A DNA stretch of 64,000 bases from Arachidicoccus sp. BS20 (GCF_001659705.1 NZ_CP015971.1:1736001-1800000); one strand, 5' to 3'; numbered from the stretch's first letter, positions 7,475 through 16,402 are shown. The notes: generated by a model not told the origin, from the letters alone. Program-made: numbers and translations.

Positions 7475-8587
7475 ATGAAAAAGAAAAATTTATTACAAGT
7501 TTTACCTATGATGGGCGCAAGCATTTTCGCCATCAGCGCATCGAATGCACAAAGCGCCGGCTATACCATCAACGGCAAACTTTCCAACCTCGACTCCAAG
7601 TATGTCTATCTGGAGCACACAAACGGTCAAAAGATGGATTCTGCATTAGTCAGCAACGGGAGTTTCACTTTCAAAGGCAACGCAGAATTTCCGTTTCAGG
7701 CAATTATAGCCTTAACGGAACAGCCGCAACGCGGCAAAGTATTTCCTGTTTATATTGAAAACAGTGCTATCCAAGTTACGGGAGATGCCGGTGCATTAAA
7801 AGATGTAAAAATTACCGGTTCCAAAACGCAGGACGATTATGAAGCATACATTACTTCTATCAAAGACATTTCAGCACAAGAAAACGGGCTTTATTCAAAG
7901 TATCAGGAAGCTCAGCAAAATAAAGATACGGCGGCTGTTGCAGCTATTGTAAAGCGAGCCGACAGTCTCCAAAACCTAGCCACAGAACGTCTAAAACAAT
8001 TTATTACCACTCATCCAAAAAGCGCAGTAAGTCTTGAACAAGTGCAGAACTTGGCATACTCTTCCGATTATGCGGAACTGAATAAGTTATTTTCAGGCTT
8101 AGACGAATCACTTAAAAATTCGCCCAATGGAAAGAAAATTGCTGACCACCTGGCAATCATGGAAAAAACTGCCGACGGAAAACCGGCTATTGCTTTTACA
8201 CAAAACGATGTAACCGGAAAAGCAGTAAGCCTTTCCGACTTCAAAGGAAAATATGTGTTGGTTGATTTTTGGGCAAGCTGGTGTGGACCTTGCCGCGCCG
8301 AAAATCCGAATGTAGTAAAAGCATACAACAAGTATAAAGACAAAAACTTTACAATCCTTGGTGTTTCGCTTGACCAAAACGGAGACAAATGGAAAGAAGC
8401 AATTGCAAAAGATAATCTTACATGGACAGAGGTTTCCGATTTGAAATTTTGGAAAAACGAAGCTGCTGTAGCTTATGGTGTACAGGCAATTCCGGCAAAC
8501 TTCTTAATCGACCCGAACGGAATTATCATCGGGCACAATTTAAGAGGCGAAGCGTTGGAAAAGAAATTGGCAGAAGTATTGAAATAA
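7475..8587 (+). CDS. TlpA-family thioredoxin-like lipoprotein/exported protein with DUF4369 domain
   Basis: A 370-residue exported protein; I start it at the ATG at 7475 because a GTG 18 bp upstream only lengthens the signal peptide. The N-terminus 'MKKKNLLQVLPMMGASIFA' is a signal peptide. Residues about 30-130 match DUF4369 ('YTINGKLSNLDSKYVYLEH'), and the C-terminal third is a thioredoxin domain with 'VDFWASWCGPCRAENPNV', Cys pair at about residues 270 and 273, and cis-Pro region 'GVQAIPANFLIDP'. Such Bacteroidota proteins are periplasmic disulfide reductases. Partner unknown. Confidence 0.93.
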   Translation: MKKKNLLQVLPMMGASIFAISASNAQSAGYTINGKLSNLDSKYVYLEHTNGQKMDSALVSNGSFTFKGNAEFPFQAIIALTEQPQRGKVFPVYIENSAIQVTGDAGALKDVKITGSKTQDDYEAYITSIKDISAQENGLYSKYQEAQQNKDTAAVAAIVKRADSLQNLATERLKQFITTHPKSAVSLEQVQNLAYSSDYAELNKLFSGLDESLKNSPNGKKIADHLAIMEKTADGKPAIAFTQNDVTGKAVSLSDFKGKYVLVDFWASWCGPCRAENPNVVKAYNKYKDKNFTILGVSLDQNGDKWKEAIAKDNLTWTEVSDLKFWKNEAAVAYGVQAIPANFLIDPNGIIIGHNLRGEALEKKLAEVLK

Positions 8588-8601
8588 CATTTTTACAGAT
8601 A

Positions 8602-8804
8602 GAACCTGTTTAAACTTATTTTTTAACCACATAGAATCACATCAGTTACATAGAATTGGGTAGAAAAAAACACGCATCATTAAGGAAAACATAGTTTTTC
8701 ATCTTCGATGAAAAGCCTTTGTGGTTCTGTATATCACTTTTTCTCCGGATTTTCCGATTTCTATGTCGCTATGTGGTTCCGGTTTAAAAAGTTTAAACAA
8801 GTTC
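8602..8804. repeat. imperfect ~200-bp palindrome, MITE-like
   Basis: The ends are inverted copies: 'gaacctgtttaaactta' at 8602 and, reading the other strand from 8804, 'gaacttgtttaaacttt'. Moving inward, CCACATAG...ACATAG (8627-8652) faces the inverted CTATGTcgCTATGTGG (8761-8776). The exact centre is a hairpin, TTTTCATC-ttc-GATGAAAA, at 8696-8714. So the whole unit is one long palindrome with symmetric internal words. It carries no coding capacity. Confidence 0.7.
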
Positions 8805-8811
8805 ATAAGCT

Positions 8812-8850
8812 AAAAATCCGTCAGAGACAATTTTCTGGCGGATTTTTTAT
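8812..8850. terminator. bidirectional terminator between convergent genes
   Basis: Stem AAAATCCGTCAGA / TCTGGCGGATTTTTT with a 7-nt loop and T runs on either strand (A run before, T run after). It can serve both the TlpA-like gene on the plus strand and the exonuclease-fold gene on the minus strand. Confidence 0.75.
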
Positions 8851-8875
8851 TATAACTTATTTCTTTGCCAGTCAA

Positions 8876-9871
8876 TTAATTGACTTGCCTGCGAAACACA
8901 TACTGCGATGAAACCGGATAATGGTCAGATGTTTGTCTTCTTTCGTAACCGGGAATAATTGTTGTTACATCCGTACGTATTTTGGCAGAATGGGATATGT
9001 ATTTTTTTGCGAAAACCGAGGAAATAATTTGCTGGTCCACAACCGACGGCTCAGCAATCATAGATGCGACACCTTTTTTATTCAAAGGCAAAGTAATGCA
9101 ATTATAATGCTCATCCTGTACAAAATTTCGATACGGCGAAACCGATTCTCCATAAGTAATTGAACCTTGCAGCTCATCATTAAAATCGCCAAGAATTATC
9201 ATATTTTTTTGATAGAAATATTGCTTATCCAGCGAATCTTTGAACTCTTCAAACGCTGCTTTACGACGCGTATAACTCGTGTGGTCAGCGCCGGACTTTG
9301 CATGAATCAAAAAGAAAGAAATATTCTTCGTAACGCCGTTTTTTGTAACGTCTGCGTTGAGCAAATACGGATATCTTCCATTGGAAAAATTATATCCGGC
9401 ACGGTTGCTTTTTGACAAATAAGCGCGTACAAAGCGAATCTTAAATTCTCCTTTTTTGTAAATAAATGCCAGCTTCTGCGCACTCGTGTAATATTTTGAC
9501 CGCAACGGAGAAACACTGCTTGCATACGGCGACACCTTAAAACTGTACTTATCATTTCCCAAGCTATCTACCATTGCCCGAAATCCGGCTGTATCCACCA
9601 CTTCTGCAAAGCCAATAATATCAGGATTCAAGAACCTGATTACTTTCAGCACATTTGCCTGCTGCAAATCTTTATCTGCAACGCCATTCTTTGCCGAGCC
9701 AAACCAGTCAATATTCCAATGCACAACCGTTAAAACAGAATCATTATCGTTTACAGCAATAGCATCACTTGAAGGATTAATGGATGAAAGATTCGTATTA
9801 TTACACGAATTGCAAGACATCATTGCATTCATCAGGCTCAAAAAGAGAATATATTTCAGAGACTTTATCAT
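8876..9871 (-). CDS. endonuclease/exonuclease/phosphatase family lipoprotein
   Basis: A 331-residue protein. The N-terminus has a hydrophobic stretch ending in a Cys cluster ('LMNAMMSCNSC'), consistent with a lipoprotein signal, so it is probably anchored in the periplasm or on the surface. The fold motifs of the EEP (DNase I-like) superfamily are present: 'VVHWNIDWFG' (Asn of the metal site), 'IGFAEVVD' (catalytic Glu), 'FLIHAKSG', 'IILGDFNDEL' (Asp/Asn) and C-terminal 'TSDHYPVSSQ' (Ser-Asp-His). All key residues are intact. Substrate unknown; secreted nuclease or phosphodiesterase are the likely options. Confidence 0.9.
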   Translation of the reverse strand: MIKSLKYILFLSLMNAMMSCNSCNNTNLSSINPSSDAIAVNDNDSVLTVVHWNIDWFGSAKNGVADKDLQQANVLKVIRFLNPDIIGFAEVVDTAGFRAMVDSLGNDKYSFKVSPYASSVSPLRSKYYTSAQKLAFIYKKGEFKIRFVRAYLSKSNRAGYNFSNGRYPYLLNADVTKNGVTKNISFFLIHAKSGADHTSYTRRKAAFEEFKDSLDKQYFYQKNMIILGDFNDELQGSITYGESVSPYRNFVQDEHYNCITLPLNKKGVASMIAEPSVVDQQIISSVFAKKYISHSAKIRTDVTTIIPGYERRQTSDHYPVSSQYVFRRQVN

Positions 9872-9886
9872 TCGGTAAAAATAAAA

Positions 9887-9908
9887 AAGAGCGGAAAAAA
9901 CCGCTCTC
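9887..9908 (-). terminator. terminator after the 156-residue membrane protein gene
   Basis: Perfect AGAGCGG / CCGCTCT stem with a 6-nt loop, followed on the minus strand by a T-rich run. It separates the membrane-protein gene from the exonuclease-fold gene. Confidence 0.8.
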
Positions 9909-9944
9909 TAAAAATATCAAATATTAAAGCTACACCCTGCAATT

Positions 9945-10415
9945 TTACAAAACTGCATCTGCAACTTTCTGGCTTTTGTAACAAATAGGGAAAACAACAG
10001 CGCCTACAATTCCAATGATGGCAATAATAGGAATCAACAATTCTTTAAACTGATAAATATGTTGCGCTGTATCGCCGTAATCTCCTTTAGCTATTACAAG
10101 AATCAACCACAAGTCAGCCAATGCAAATATTACAGAAGCAAGTATTGCTCCTGCACTTTTCAGATAATGCGTAAGCGCCGCGTATAAAATACCAAAGACT
10201 ACCAATGGAATAATTGTTCCAAACGCAATTGTCTGCACATTTACAACATAAGACGACATGGTTAATTGCAAAATATTCACAGCAAAAGACCAGAACGCCA
10301 AACACACAATCGCAGTTATAAAACCTAAGAACACGCCCAAATACATTGACTTTGTCATAGGCGTATGATAAGATTGAAAATCGTAAATCACTTCGTTTTT
10401 AAACTTCTTTTCCAT
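9945..10415 (-). CDS. hypothetical membrane protein, four TM helices
   Basis: A 156-residue protein of no family I recognise. Four hydrophobic helices are visible at about residues 24-48, 55-80, 84-106 and 125-148, with a polar N-terminus ('EKKFKNEVIYDFQSYHTPMTKS'). There is no signal peptide beyond the first helix, and no charged catalytic motif. It ends in its own terminator, and the next gene upstream (queA) is about 90 bp away on the same strand. Function not assigned. Confidence 0.75.
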   Translation of the reverse strand: MEKKFKNEVIYDFQSYHTPMTKSMYLGVFLGFITAIVCLAFWSFAVNILQLTMSSYVVNVQTIAFGTIIPLVVFGILYAALTHYLKSAGAILASVIFALADLWLILVIAKGDYGDTAQHIYQFKELLIPIIAIIGIVGAVVFPICYKSQKVADAVL

Positions 10416-10505
10416 TTCAGTATATTTATCCTTTTTAAAAGTCCGCCCAAAGATAAAGCAACCAAGCGGATACGAAAAACTTTTTATGACAAAACCAAGA
10501 CAAAA

Positions 10506-11717
10506 TTATTTTCGCCACAGCAAACTTCCGTCGCCGTAGCTCAAAAACCGGAAGTCGTTTTGCAAAGCATAATCATACACATTCTTCCAATCATCGCCGA
10601 TGAATGCTGCAACCAACAGCAATAATGTAGATTTAGGCTGATGAAAATTGGTAATCAACCCATTTGCAATTCTCAATTCATAATTTGGTGCAATAATGAT
10701 TTGCGTTTTGGTCAATAATCTTTGTTGTTCATTTTTTCCAAGATAATTTTTCAAAGCATTCAAAGCATCGCTCGCCGAAATATTTTGCGGCAAATCATAC
10801 ACTTCCCATTGCGAAATTTCCAACGGAAAAATATTGCTCAAAACCTTTACGCCAAGCCAATATAAACTTTCCAACGTGCGCAACGAAGTTGTACCAACCG
10901 AAACAATTTTCCCCGATAAATTATCAATTAACGAATTAATTAGCTCAACCGAAACATCTATAAATTCAGCGTGCATTTCGTGCGCTTCCATTGTGTCGGA
11001 TTTCACGGGTTTGAAAGTTCCCGCGCCCACATGAAGCGTTACAAAATCTGTCTGAATATTTTTGTTTTTTAATTGCTGCAATAAATTTTCCGTGAAGTGC
11101 AAGCCAGCCGTAGGCGCGGCAACCGAACCGTCGTGCTTTGCATAAACTGTTTGATAAGTTTCCTTATCTTTTTCTTCCGCTTCGCGGTGCAAATACGGCG
11201 GCAAAGGAATTTGTCCTGCAAAATGTAAAACCTCTGCAAAGCTGTATTCATCAATATTCCAAAGAAATTCGATTAAGAAATAATCATTTTGTTTTTCAAC
11301 TTTTCTTACCTGAAGAATAAAACTTTTGCCGCCGGATGAAATTGTTTTTTCCAATAAATCTTCTTTCCATTTTTTCGCATTTCCTACCAAACATTTCCAA
11401 AAAACTTTCCCCTTTTGCAACATTGCTGTTGTAATATCTGAATAATCATCCGCAGGTTCTAAACAGAATAATTCAATGTTTGCACCATTGATATTTTTAA
11501 AAAGCAAACGCGCTTCCACAACCTTTGTATTGTTGAAAACAAGCAAAGTATTTTCCGACAAAAATTCAGGAAGATTTTTATAAACGCTTTGTTCAATCTT
11601 TCCGCTTTCATAAATCAACAATTTGCTTTCGTCCCTTTTTTGCAAAGGAAATTTCGCGATTTTTTCATCGGACAAATCGTATGTAAAATCATTGATGGAA
11701 AGATGTTTGGGATGCAT
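10506..11717 (-). CDS. queA: S-adenosylmethionine:tRNA ribosyltransferase-isomerase
   Basis: A 403-residue QueA, which transfers the ribosyl moiety of SAM to 7-aminomethyl-7-deazaguanine at tRNA position 34 to give epoxyqueuosine. Family motifs are seen throughout: 'FTYDLSDEKIAKFPLQKRDESKLL', 'LVFNNTKVVEARL', 'GQIPLPPYL', 'TVYAKHDGSVAAPTAGLHFT', 'VTLHVGAGTFKPVKSDTMEAHEMHAEF' and 'TNFHQPKSTLLLLVAAF'. Length is somewhat above the usual 340-350 because of inserts near residues 90-150, a region seen in other Bacteroidota QueA-like proteins. Start ATG at 11717 gives the expected N-terminus. Confidence 0.93.
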   Translation of the reverse strand: MHPKHLSINDFTYDLSDEKIAKFPLQKRDESKLLIYESGKIEQSVYKNLPEFLSENTLLVFNNTKVVEARLLFKNINGANIELFCLEPADDYSDITTAMLQKGKVFWKCLVGNAKKWKEDLLEKTISSGGKSFILQVRKVEKQNDYFLIEFLWNIDEYSFAEVLHFAGQIPLPPYLHREAEEKDKETYQTVYAKHDGSVAAPTAGLHFTENLLQQLKNKNIQTDFVTLHVGAGTFKPVKSDTMEAHEMHAEFIDVSVELINSLIDNLSGKIVSVGTTSLRTLESLYWLGVKVLSNIFPLEISQWEVYDLPQNISASDALNALKNYLGKNEQQRLLTKTQIIIAPNYELRIANGLITNFHQPKSTLLLLVAAFIGDDWKNVYDYALQNDFRFLSYGDGSLLWRK

Positions 11718-11840
11718 TTTGTCGGAACAGGGATTTATGATTTAATGGATTTTGAAGAATGTAATTGCCACAGATGCACAGATAGAACAAATTGAGTTAG
11801 TATAAAAATAATATTGTTTTTTATAAATGAACACGACCGT

Positions 11841-11906
11841 CGTCATTCCAGCGCAGGCGGGAATCTCATTGAGATTGCCACGTCGCTCGCTCCTCGCAAT
11901 GACACG
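11841..11906. repeat. palindromic intergenic repeat related to the one at 2506
   Basis: Reads cgtcattccagcgcaggcg, then GGAATCTC, then a second part ending caatgacacg. The inner ATTCC / GGAAT hairpin matches the repeat at 2509-2533, and the outer CGTCATT / AATGACACG ends are inverted. A 'tgccacagatgcacagat' word at 11767-11784 is another common Bacteroidota intergenic sequence. No gene is seen in the 295 bp between queA and the transketolase gene. Confidence 0.7.
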
Positions 11907-11956
11907 CAAGCGTCTTCTTACTATTTTATGCAACATCAGAACTCAATAAATAACAA

Positions 11957-11994
11957 AACCGAATATTTTAGTTACTGCCCTAAAATATTCGGTT
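11957..11994 (-). terminator. terminator after the transketolase subunit gene
   Basis: Perfect 14-bp stem AACCGAATATTTTA / TAAAATATTCGGTT with a 10-nt loop, 18 bp past the stop codon, followed on the minus strand by TTTTGTTATTT. It shows that transcription of the transketolase N subunit ends here. Confidence 0.85.
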
Positions 11995-12012
11995 AATCAA
12001 TATTTGAACGTA

Positions 12013-12861
12013 TTAATAATCGCCCAGCGAAGTTTCGCCTAATTGAGTAAGCGCACTTGCCAGTTGCTCATCGTTTGGCGCACTTCCGTGCCACTCATGA
12101 TGACCTTCCATAAAGTCAACGCCTTTACCCATCACGCTTTCCATCAATATTACCACAGGTTTTCCGGGTTCTGCAATAGATTTTGCTTTCTCCAAAGTCT
12201 TAGTGATAGCTTCAATATCATTGCCTTCTTCCAACACAATAACCTGCCATTTGAATGCTTCAAATTTTGCTTTCAAATCGCCAAGGTCCATTACTTCTTT
12301 TGTAGGACCGTCAATTTGCTGACCGTTCCAGTCCACCGTTACAATCAAACGCTGAACATCCAGATTCGGCGCAGCCATAATGGCTTCCCAGTTTTGACCT
12401 TCTTCCAGTTCGCCGTCGCCACAAAGCACATAAACAAAATGGTCGTCGCCGTTATGCTTTTTGGCAAGTGCAGCACCCAAAGCAACGCTCAAGCCTTGTC
12501 CCAAAGAACCGCTTGCAATGCGGATGCCGGGCAAATGTTCGTGCGTCGTAGGATGACCTTGTAAACGTGAATTGAGCCTACGGAATGTTGCCAATTCTTT
12601 GACATCAAAATATCCTGCACGTGCCAATGTAGCATAAAAAACAGGAGAAATATGTCCGTTGGAAAGGAAGAAAATGTCTTCGCCAATGCCATCCATATCA
12701 AAACCCGACTTACGGTTCATTACATTAAAATACAAAGCTGTAAAATAATCGGTACAACCTAAAGAGCCACCAGGATGCCCGCTTTGTACAGCATGAACCA
12801 TTCTTACTATATCGCGTCTGATTTGCGTTGCAGTCTCTTTCAATTCTTGTATATCTGCCAT
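12013..12861 (-). CDS. transketolase, N-terminal (thiamine-pyrophosphate-binding) subunit
   Basis: A 282-residue protein matching the first half of transketolase. 'HAVQSGHPGGSLGCTDYFTALYF', 'LSNGHISPVFYATLARAGYF' and 'GSLGQGLSVALGAAL' are classic, and the ThDP/Mg motif 'VLCGDGELEEGQNWEA' with 'VDWNGQQIDGPT' is complete. It moves two-carbon ketol units in the non-oxidative pentose phosphate pathway. Many Bacteroidota split the enzyme into N and C subunits, usually encoded side by side. Here the C subunit is not adjacent: a strong terminator follows, then queA. The protein ends naturally at 'GETSLGDY'. Confidence 0.92.
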   Translation of the reverse strand: MADIQELKETATQIRRDIVRMVHAVQSGHPGGSLGCTDYFTALYFNVMNRKSGFDMDGIGEDIFFLSNGHISPVFYATLARAGYFDVKELATFRRLNSRLQGHPTTHEHLPGIRIASGSLGQGLSVALGAALAKKHNGDDHFVYVLCGDGELEEGQNWEAIMAAPNLDVQRLIVTVDWNGQQIDGPTKEVMDLGDLKAKFEAFKWQVIVLEEGNDIEAITKTLEKAKSIAEPGKPVVILMESVMGKGVDFMEGHHEWHGSAPNDEQLASALTQLGETSLGDY

Positions 12862-12973
12862 TTTTCTTAAACTTTATCTGTGTAATAAATTTTTGAGCCT
12901 CGAAGATAATTCATTTTCGCGCGAGAAACGAACTGCGCTACGAAAAATTAATATTTTCGACCCGCTTTTCAGC

Positions 12974-13008
12974 AAAAAAGCTGCTTCGGTTTTGCAAGCA
13001 GCTTTTTA
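12974..13008 (-). terminator. terminator after gapdh
   Basis: Stem AAAGCTGCTT / AAGCAGCTTT with a 9-nt loop; on the minus strand it is followed by a T run (TTTTTT), 20 bp after the GAPDH stop. Confidence 0.85.
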
Positions 13009-13026
13009 TAAATCATTCTTCAAAAA

Positions 13027-14040
13027 TTATTTTGAAATCAACTTTGCGAAATGATGAACCGTGCGTACTAATTGTGATACATAGCTCATTTCATTGTCGT
13101 ACCAGCTTGCCACTTTTACAAGTTGCTTATCGCCCGTACCTATTACTTTTGTTTGCGTAGCGTCAAACAAAGAACCGTAGTGCATTCCAATAATATCGCT
13201 GCTTACGATAGGGTCTTCGGTATAACCGAAACTTTCGTCGCTGACAGCTTTCATTACAGCATTCACTTCATCATTGGTTACGGGCTTTGAAACAACCGCC
13301 ACCAATTCTGTAAGGGAACCTGTGATGGTTGGAACGCGCTGCGCGCCGCCGTCTAATTTTCCTTTTAGTTCCGGCAATACCAAGCCGATTGCTTTAGCCG
13401 CCCCCGATGAATTAGGAACGATGTTTGCAGCCGCAGCGCGTGCGCGGCGCAAATCGCCTTTTGCGTGCGGAGCGTCTAATGTATTTTGGTCATTGGTATA
13501 AGCGTGGATTGTCGTCATGCTTCCCACTTCAATTGTAAAAGCATCATTCAATGCTTTTGCCATTGGCGCAAGACAGTTGGTAGTACAGGATGCGCAACTG
13601 ATGATAGTTTCGCTACCATCCAATATTTCATGGTTCACATTGTAAACAATGGTTTTCAAATCGCCGGTTGCGGGCGCAGAAATTACAACTCTTTTAGCTC
13701 CGGCTTTTAAATGTGCTTCAGCCTTAGCCTTATCTGCAAAGAAGCCTGTGCTTTCAATTACTACATCTACATCATGTTCTCCCCAAGGAATCAGCGATGG
13801 GTCTCTTTGTGCATAGATGTTTATTTCTTCGTCATCTACGATAATAGATTTTTCAGTACTACTTACCTTACCAACGAAACGCCCTTGAGCACTATCATAC
13901 TTTAAAAGGTGTGCCAATGTTGCCGGACTCGTAAGGTCGTTGATTGCCACTACTTCGATACCTTCCATATTGTGGATTTGACGGAACACAAGACGACCAA
14001 TGCGTCCGAAACCGTTAATCGCAACTTTAACTGAACTCAT
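13027..14040 (-). CDS. gap: type I glyceraldehyde-3-phosphate dehydrogenase
   Basis: A 337-residue glycolytic enzyme. The Rossmann-type N-terminus '[18 protein letters not shown]' binds NAD, '[18 protein letters not shown]' carries the catalytic Cys (about residue 152), '[42 protein letters not shown]' covers the substrate pocket, and '[18 protein letters not shown]' is the usual C-terminal motif. It catalyses phosphorylating oxidation of glyceraldehyde 3-phosphate. Length is normal. Terminator downstream; the transketolase subunit follows about 165 bp on in the same direction and has separate signals. Confidence 0.97.
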   Translation of the reverse strand: MSSVKVAINGFGRIGRLVFRQIHNMEGIEVVAINDLTSPATLAHLLKYDSAQGRFVGKVSSTEKSIIVDDEEINIYAQRDPSLIPWGEHDVDVVIESTGFFADKAKAEAHLKAGAKRVVISAPATGDLKTIVYNVNHEILDGSETIISCASCTTNCLAPMAKALNDAFTIEVGSMTTIHAYTNDQNTLDAPHAKGDLRRARAAAANIVPNSSGAAKAIGLVLPELKGKLDGGAQRVPTITGSLTELVAVVSKPVTNDEVNAVMKAVSDESFGYTEDPIVSSDIIGMHYGSLFDATQTKVIGTGDKQLVKVASWYDNEMSYVSQLVRTVHHFAKLISK

Positions 14041-14181
14041 TTCAAAATGTTTTATTGTTTGTTTAATTTTTAGCGATGCGAATTTACAATAATGAGTTTA
14101 TTAATAAAGAATAATTTACTATTTTATAATAAACAAGCGTTAGTGTCGTTTAAAATTTTTACTCTATATTTTAAGGAAAAA

Positions 14182-14212
14182 TTTGGTCAGCTCAAAAAAA
14201 AATATACCTTTG
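14182..14212 (+). promoter_or_regulatory. consensus Bacteroidota promoter for tRNA-Glu
   Basis: TTTG at 14182-14185 and TACCTTTG at 14205-14212, separated by exactly 19 bp. This is the -33/-7 pattern (TTTG-N19-TAnnTTTG) of the primary sigma factor in Bacteroidota. The tRNA begins 18 bp after the -7 box. Confidence 0.8.
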
Positions 14213-14229
14213 CAATCCCAAACAAAAAC

Positions 14230-14301
14230 GGAGCGTTGGTCAAGGGGTTAAGACACCTCCCTTTCACGGAGGAATCACGGGTTCGATTCCCGTACGCTCT
14301 A
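14230..14301 (+). tRNA. tRNA-Glu (anticodon TTC)
   Basis: Folds as a full cloverleaf: acceptor stem GGAGCGT / ACGCTCT with the G1-U72 wobble usual in Bacteroidota tRNA-Glu, D arm GGTCAAGGGGTTAAGACA, anticodon stem CCTCC / GGAGG around loop CTTTCAC with anticodon TTC at 14263-14265, and T arm CACGG-GTTCGAT-TCCCGT. The discriminator is A at 14301 and CCA is not encoded. A consensus promoter lies upstream and a hairpin with a T run downstream. Confidence 0.95.
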
Positions 14302-14324
14302 CAAAGGAAAGGTTTAAAAGTTGC

Positions 14325-14362
14325 AAGCCCGATTTTCTTTATTGAAGGTCGGGTTTCTTTTT
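14325..14362 (+). terminator. terminator after tRNA-Glu
   Basis: AAGCCCGA / TCGGGTTT stem with a 15-nt loop, followed by TCTTTTTG. It lies about 25 bp after the tRNA. Confidence 0.7.
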
Positions 14363-14378
14363 GTACAATCCTGATAAC

Positions 14379-14416
14379 GAAAAAGGAAGCGAATGCGATC
14401 GCTTCCTTTTTCTACA
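14379..14416 (-). terminator. terminator after the GH35 gene
   Basis: Strong stem GAAAAAGGAAGCGA / TCGCTTCCTTTTTC around 6 nt, 15 bp after the minus-strand GH35 stop. The A/T-rich arms would let it work in both directions. Confidence 0.8.
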
Positions 14417-14430
14417 AAATATTTCGGACT

Positions 14431-16296
14431 TTATTCTTTCGGTAAATTCAATTTATCTAAAACAGGTTTCGTTACAGAACTAATAGTTTCGTTCTTCACA
14501 TCATTTTGCTGCTCAAAAATCTGTATTGTGTTTTTGCCTTTTTTCAGCCAACAGCCCGGCAAATACAGCGTTTGCTGCGGTCCCACTTTCCAGTACCGAC
14601 CAAGATTATGCCCGTTGATAAACACAATTCCTTTGCCCCAATTGCTCATATCCAGAAATGTATCGCCGACTTTTTTAAGTTTGAATGCTCCCTGATAAAT
14701 CACAGGATTACCTGCAACGTAGGAACTTTTTTGTTTTGATAAATCAGGGACTTGGTCGAAAGGCAACTTGTACATATTCCAATTACCGGTAATTATTTTG
14801 CCATTAATCATTACAGGAGAAATAATCCCTTTCAAATTTTTCTCAATGTTCGGACCATAATTAATACGTCCCATATTTTCCACCAAAATATCCAATGTTG
14901 CGTTCGCAGGAATATCAATGTTGATGGTAAATTTCTTTACCTGACGATTCAGTTCGCCTACTTTTTTACCATTCACATAAACCAATGCATAGTCGCGCAA
15001 CCCTTTTAAATCAAGCGTTCCGTTGATAGCATTGTCAAATTTCTTCCGGTATAAAACGTAACCAAAGCCCTGATTCAAGTCTTCAAAAGTCTTAGGCGTA
15101 TCGCTTACAACAGGCTGAATATTTTTTACAATCCCGTTAAACAAATCGACAGTTTTATTGAGTTTAATTTCGTTAATAGCAATAACAAGTACAGCGTCCG
15201 GAACATCGGGAATTTGATAAGTAACGTATTTTTTCATTAATGAACGAAGAGAATCGAATTTCGGTGTTGCCCAACCCGCTTCACTAATCGGTGCATCGTA
15301 ATCATAACTCGTAAGGTCTGGCTGAATAGGGCTGTCGCCATCATTAGCGCCACTCGTAAAACCAAAATTTGTTCCGCCAAAAATCATATAATAGCTGAAT
15401 GAAACGCCATTCTTTAAATATTTTTCCGTTTGATTTACCACACCTTTTGCTCCCACTTTTACGAATTTTTCGCCCCAATGATCGAGCCAACCGGGATAAA
15501 ATTCCGAGACCATATAAGGTCCTTCTCCATTGTGAAATTCATTCACACGTTTTTTTAAAGTATCTACATTGTCTTCACCGTTACCGCAAGGTAAAGCACC
15601 TTCAACGCTTCCACCTTTAAACAAGTAAGTTGCATCTGCCGTAAAAAACGGCACGTCAAAACCGTTATGTACCAGTTCATTTTTTATGGCTAAAGCATAT
15701 TTTTTGTGCTGTTCAAGAGGAATATCTTTGCGCTGCGCCACATAAGAACCAAATTCATTTTCCGCCTGCACCATAATGATTGGTCCCCCATGCGTAATCT
15801 GCAAGTTCTTTATCTGTGCAGCTAAATGCTGAATATATGTTTTACAACTATCCAGAAAAGGCTGATTGAGTGTCCTGACGTGCATCCCGGGAACTTTTTG
15901 CAACCACCATGGGTAACCGCCAAATTCCCACTCGGCGCACACATAAGGTCCGGGACGAAGTATCACAAACAATCCTACATCCTGTGCGGTTTTGATAAAT
16001 TTTGCAATATCTCTGTCGCCGGAAAAATTCCAAACGCCGGGAGCTGTTTCCTGAAAATTCCAAAATACATAAGTAGTTACAGTATTCATCCCCATTGCTT
16101 TTATCATTTTCAGGCGCTGGCGCCAATACTCATGCGGCACACGCGAATAGTGCATTTCCCCGGAATGAATCTGTATCGGCTTACCGTCGTAAACAAATGA
16201 ACCGTTTTTAACCTCAAACGTGTGCTGCTGTGCAAACGATTTTGAAAAGAGAAAAACGTTGATACTCAAGAACAACAAGCATAATTTTTTTACCAT
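14431..16296 (-). CDS. glycoside hydrolase family 35 beta-galactosidase
   Basis: A 621-residue secreted enzyme with a signal peptide ('LCLLFLSINVFLFSKSFAQQ'). The TIM-barrel domain starts at about residue 28 with 'FVYDGKPIQIHSGEMHYSRVPHEYW', and the GH35 catalytic pair are visible: acid/base Glu181 in 'MVQAENEFGSY' and nucleophile Glu265 in 'YMVSEFYPGW'. 'RPGPYVCAEWEFGGYPWWL' is the family signature. The C-terminal 200 residues are beta-sandwich ('GIVFINGHNLGRYWKVGPQQTLYLPG'). It is predicted to release terminal beta-galactose from oligosaccharides in the periplasm. No Sus genes adjoin it. Confidence 0.95.
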   Translation of the reverse strand: MVKKLCLLFLSINVFLFSKSFAQQHTFEVKNGSFVYDGKPIQIHSGEMHYSRVPHEYWRQRLKMIKAMGMNTVTTYVFWNFQETAPGVWNFSGDRDIAKFIKTAQDVGLFVILRPGPYVCAEWEFGGYPWWLQKVPGMHVRTLNQPFLDSCKTYIQHLAAQIKNLQITHGGPIIMVQAENEFGSYVAQRKDIPLEQHKKYALAIKNELVHNGFDVPFFTADATYLFKGGSVEGALPCGNGEDNVDTLKKRVNEFHNGEGPYMVSEFYPGWLDHWGEKFVKVGAKGVVNQTEKYLKNGVSFSYYMIFGGTNFGFTSGANDGDSPIQPDLTSYDYDAPISEAGWATPKFDSLRSLMKKYVTYQIPDVPDAVLVIAINEIKLNKTVDLFNGIVKNIQPVVSDTPKTFEDLNQGFGYVLYRKKFDNAINGTLDLKGLRDYALVYVNGKKVGELNRQVKKFTINIDIPANATLDILVENMGRINYGPNIEKNLKGIISPVMINGKIITGNWNMYKLPFDQVPDLSKQKSSYVAGNPVIYQGAFKLKKVGDTFLDMSNWGKGIVFINGHNLGRYWKVGPQQTLYLPGCWLKKGKNTIQIFEQQNDVKNETISSVTKPVLDKLNLPKE

Positions 16297-16402
16297 AATA
16301 CTTAACTTGATTAATAGAATTAAAATGATATGAAATAAAGATAATCTCTTTTTCTATTGAAAAACAACGCAAACGTTTCTTTATAATTTTTACAACAAGC
16401 AT

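Noticed and set aside
14092-14445. 117-codon frame on the plus strand
   Set aside because: It runs through the tRNA-Glu gene and its terminator.
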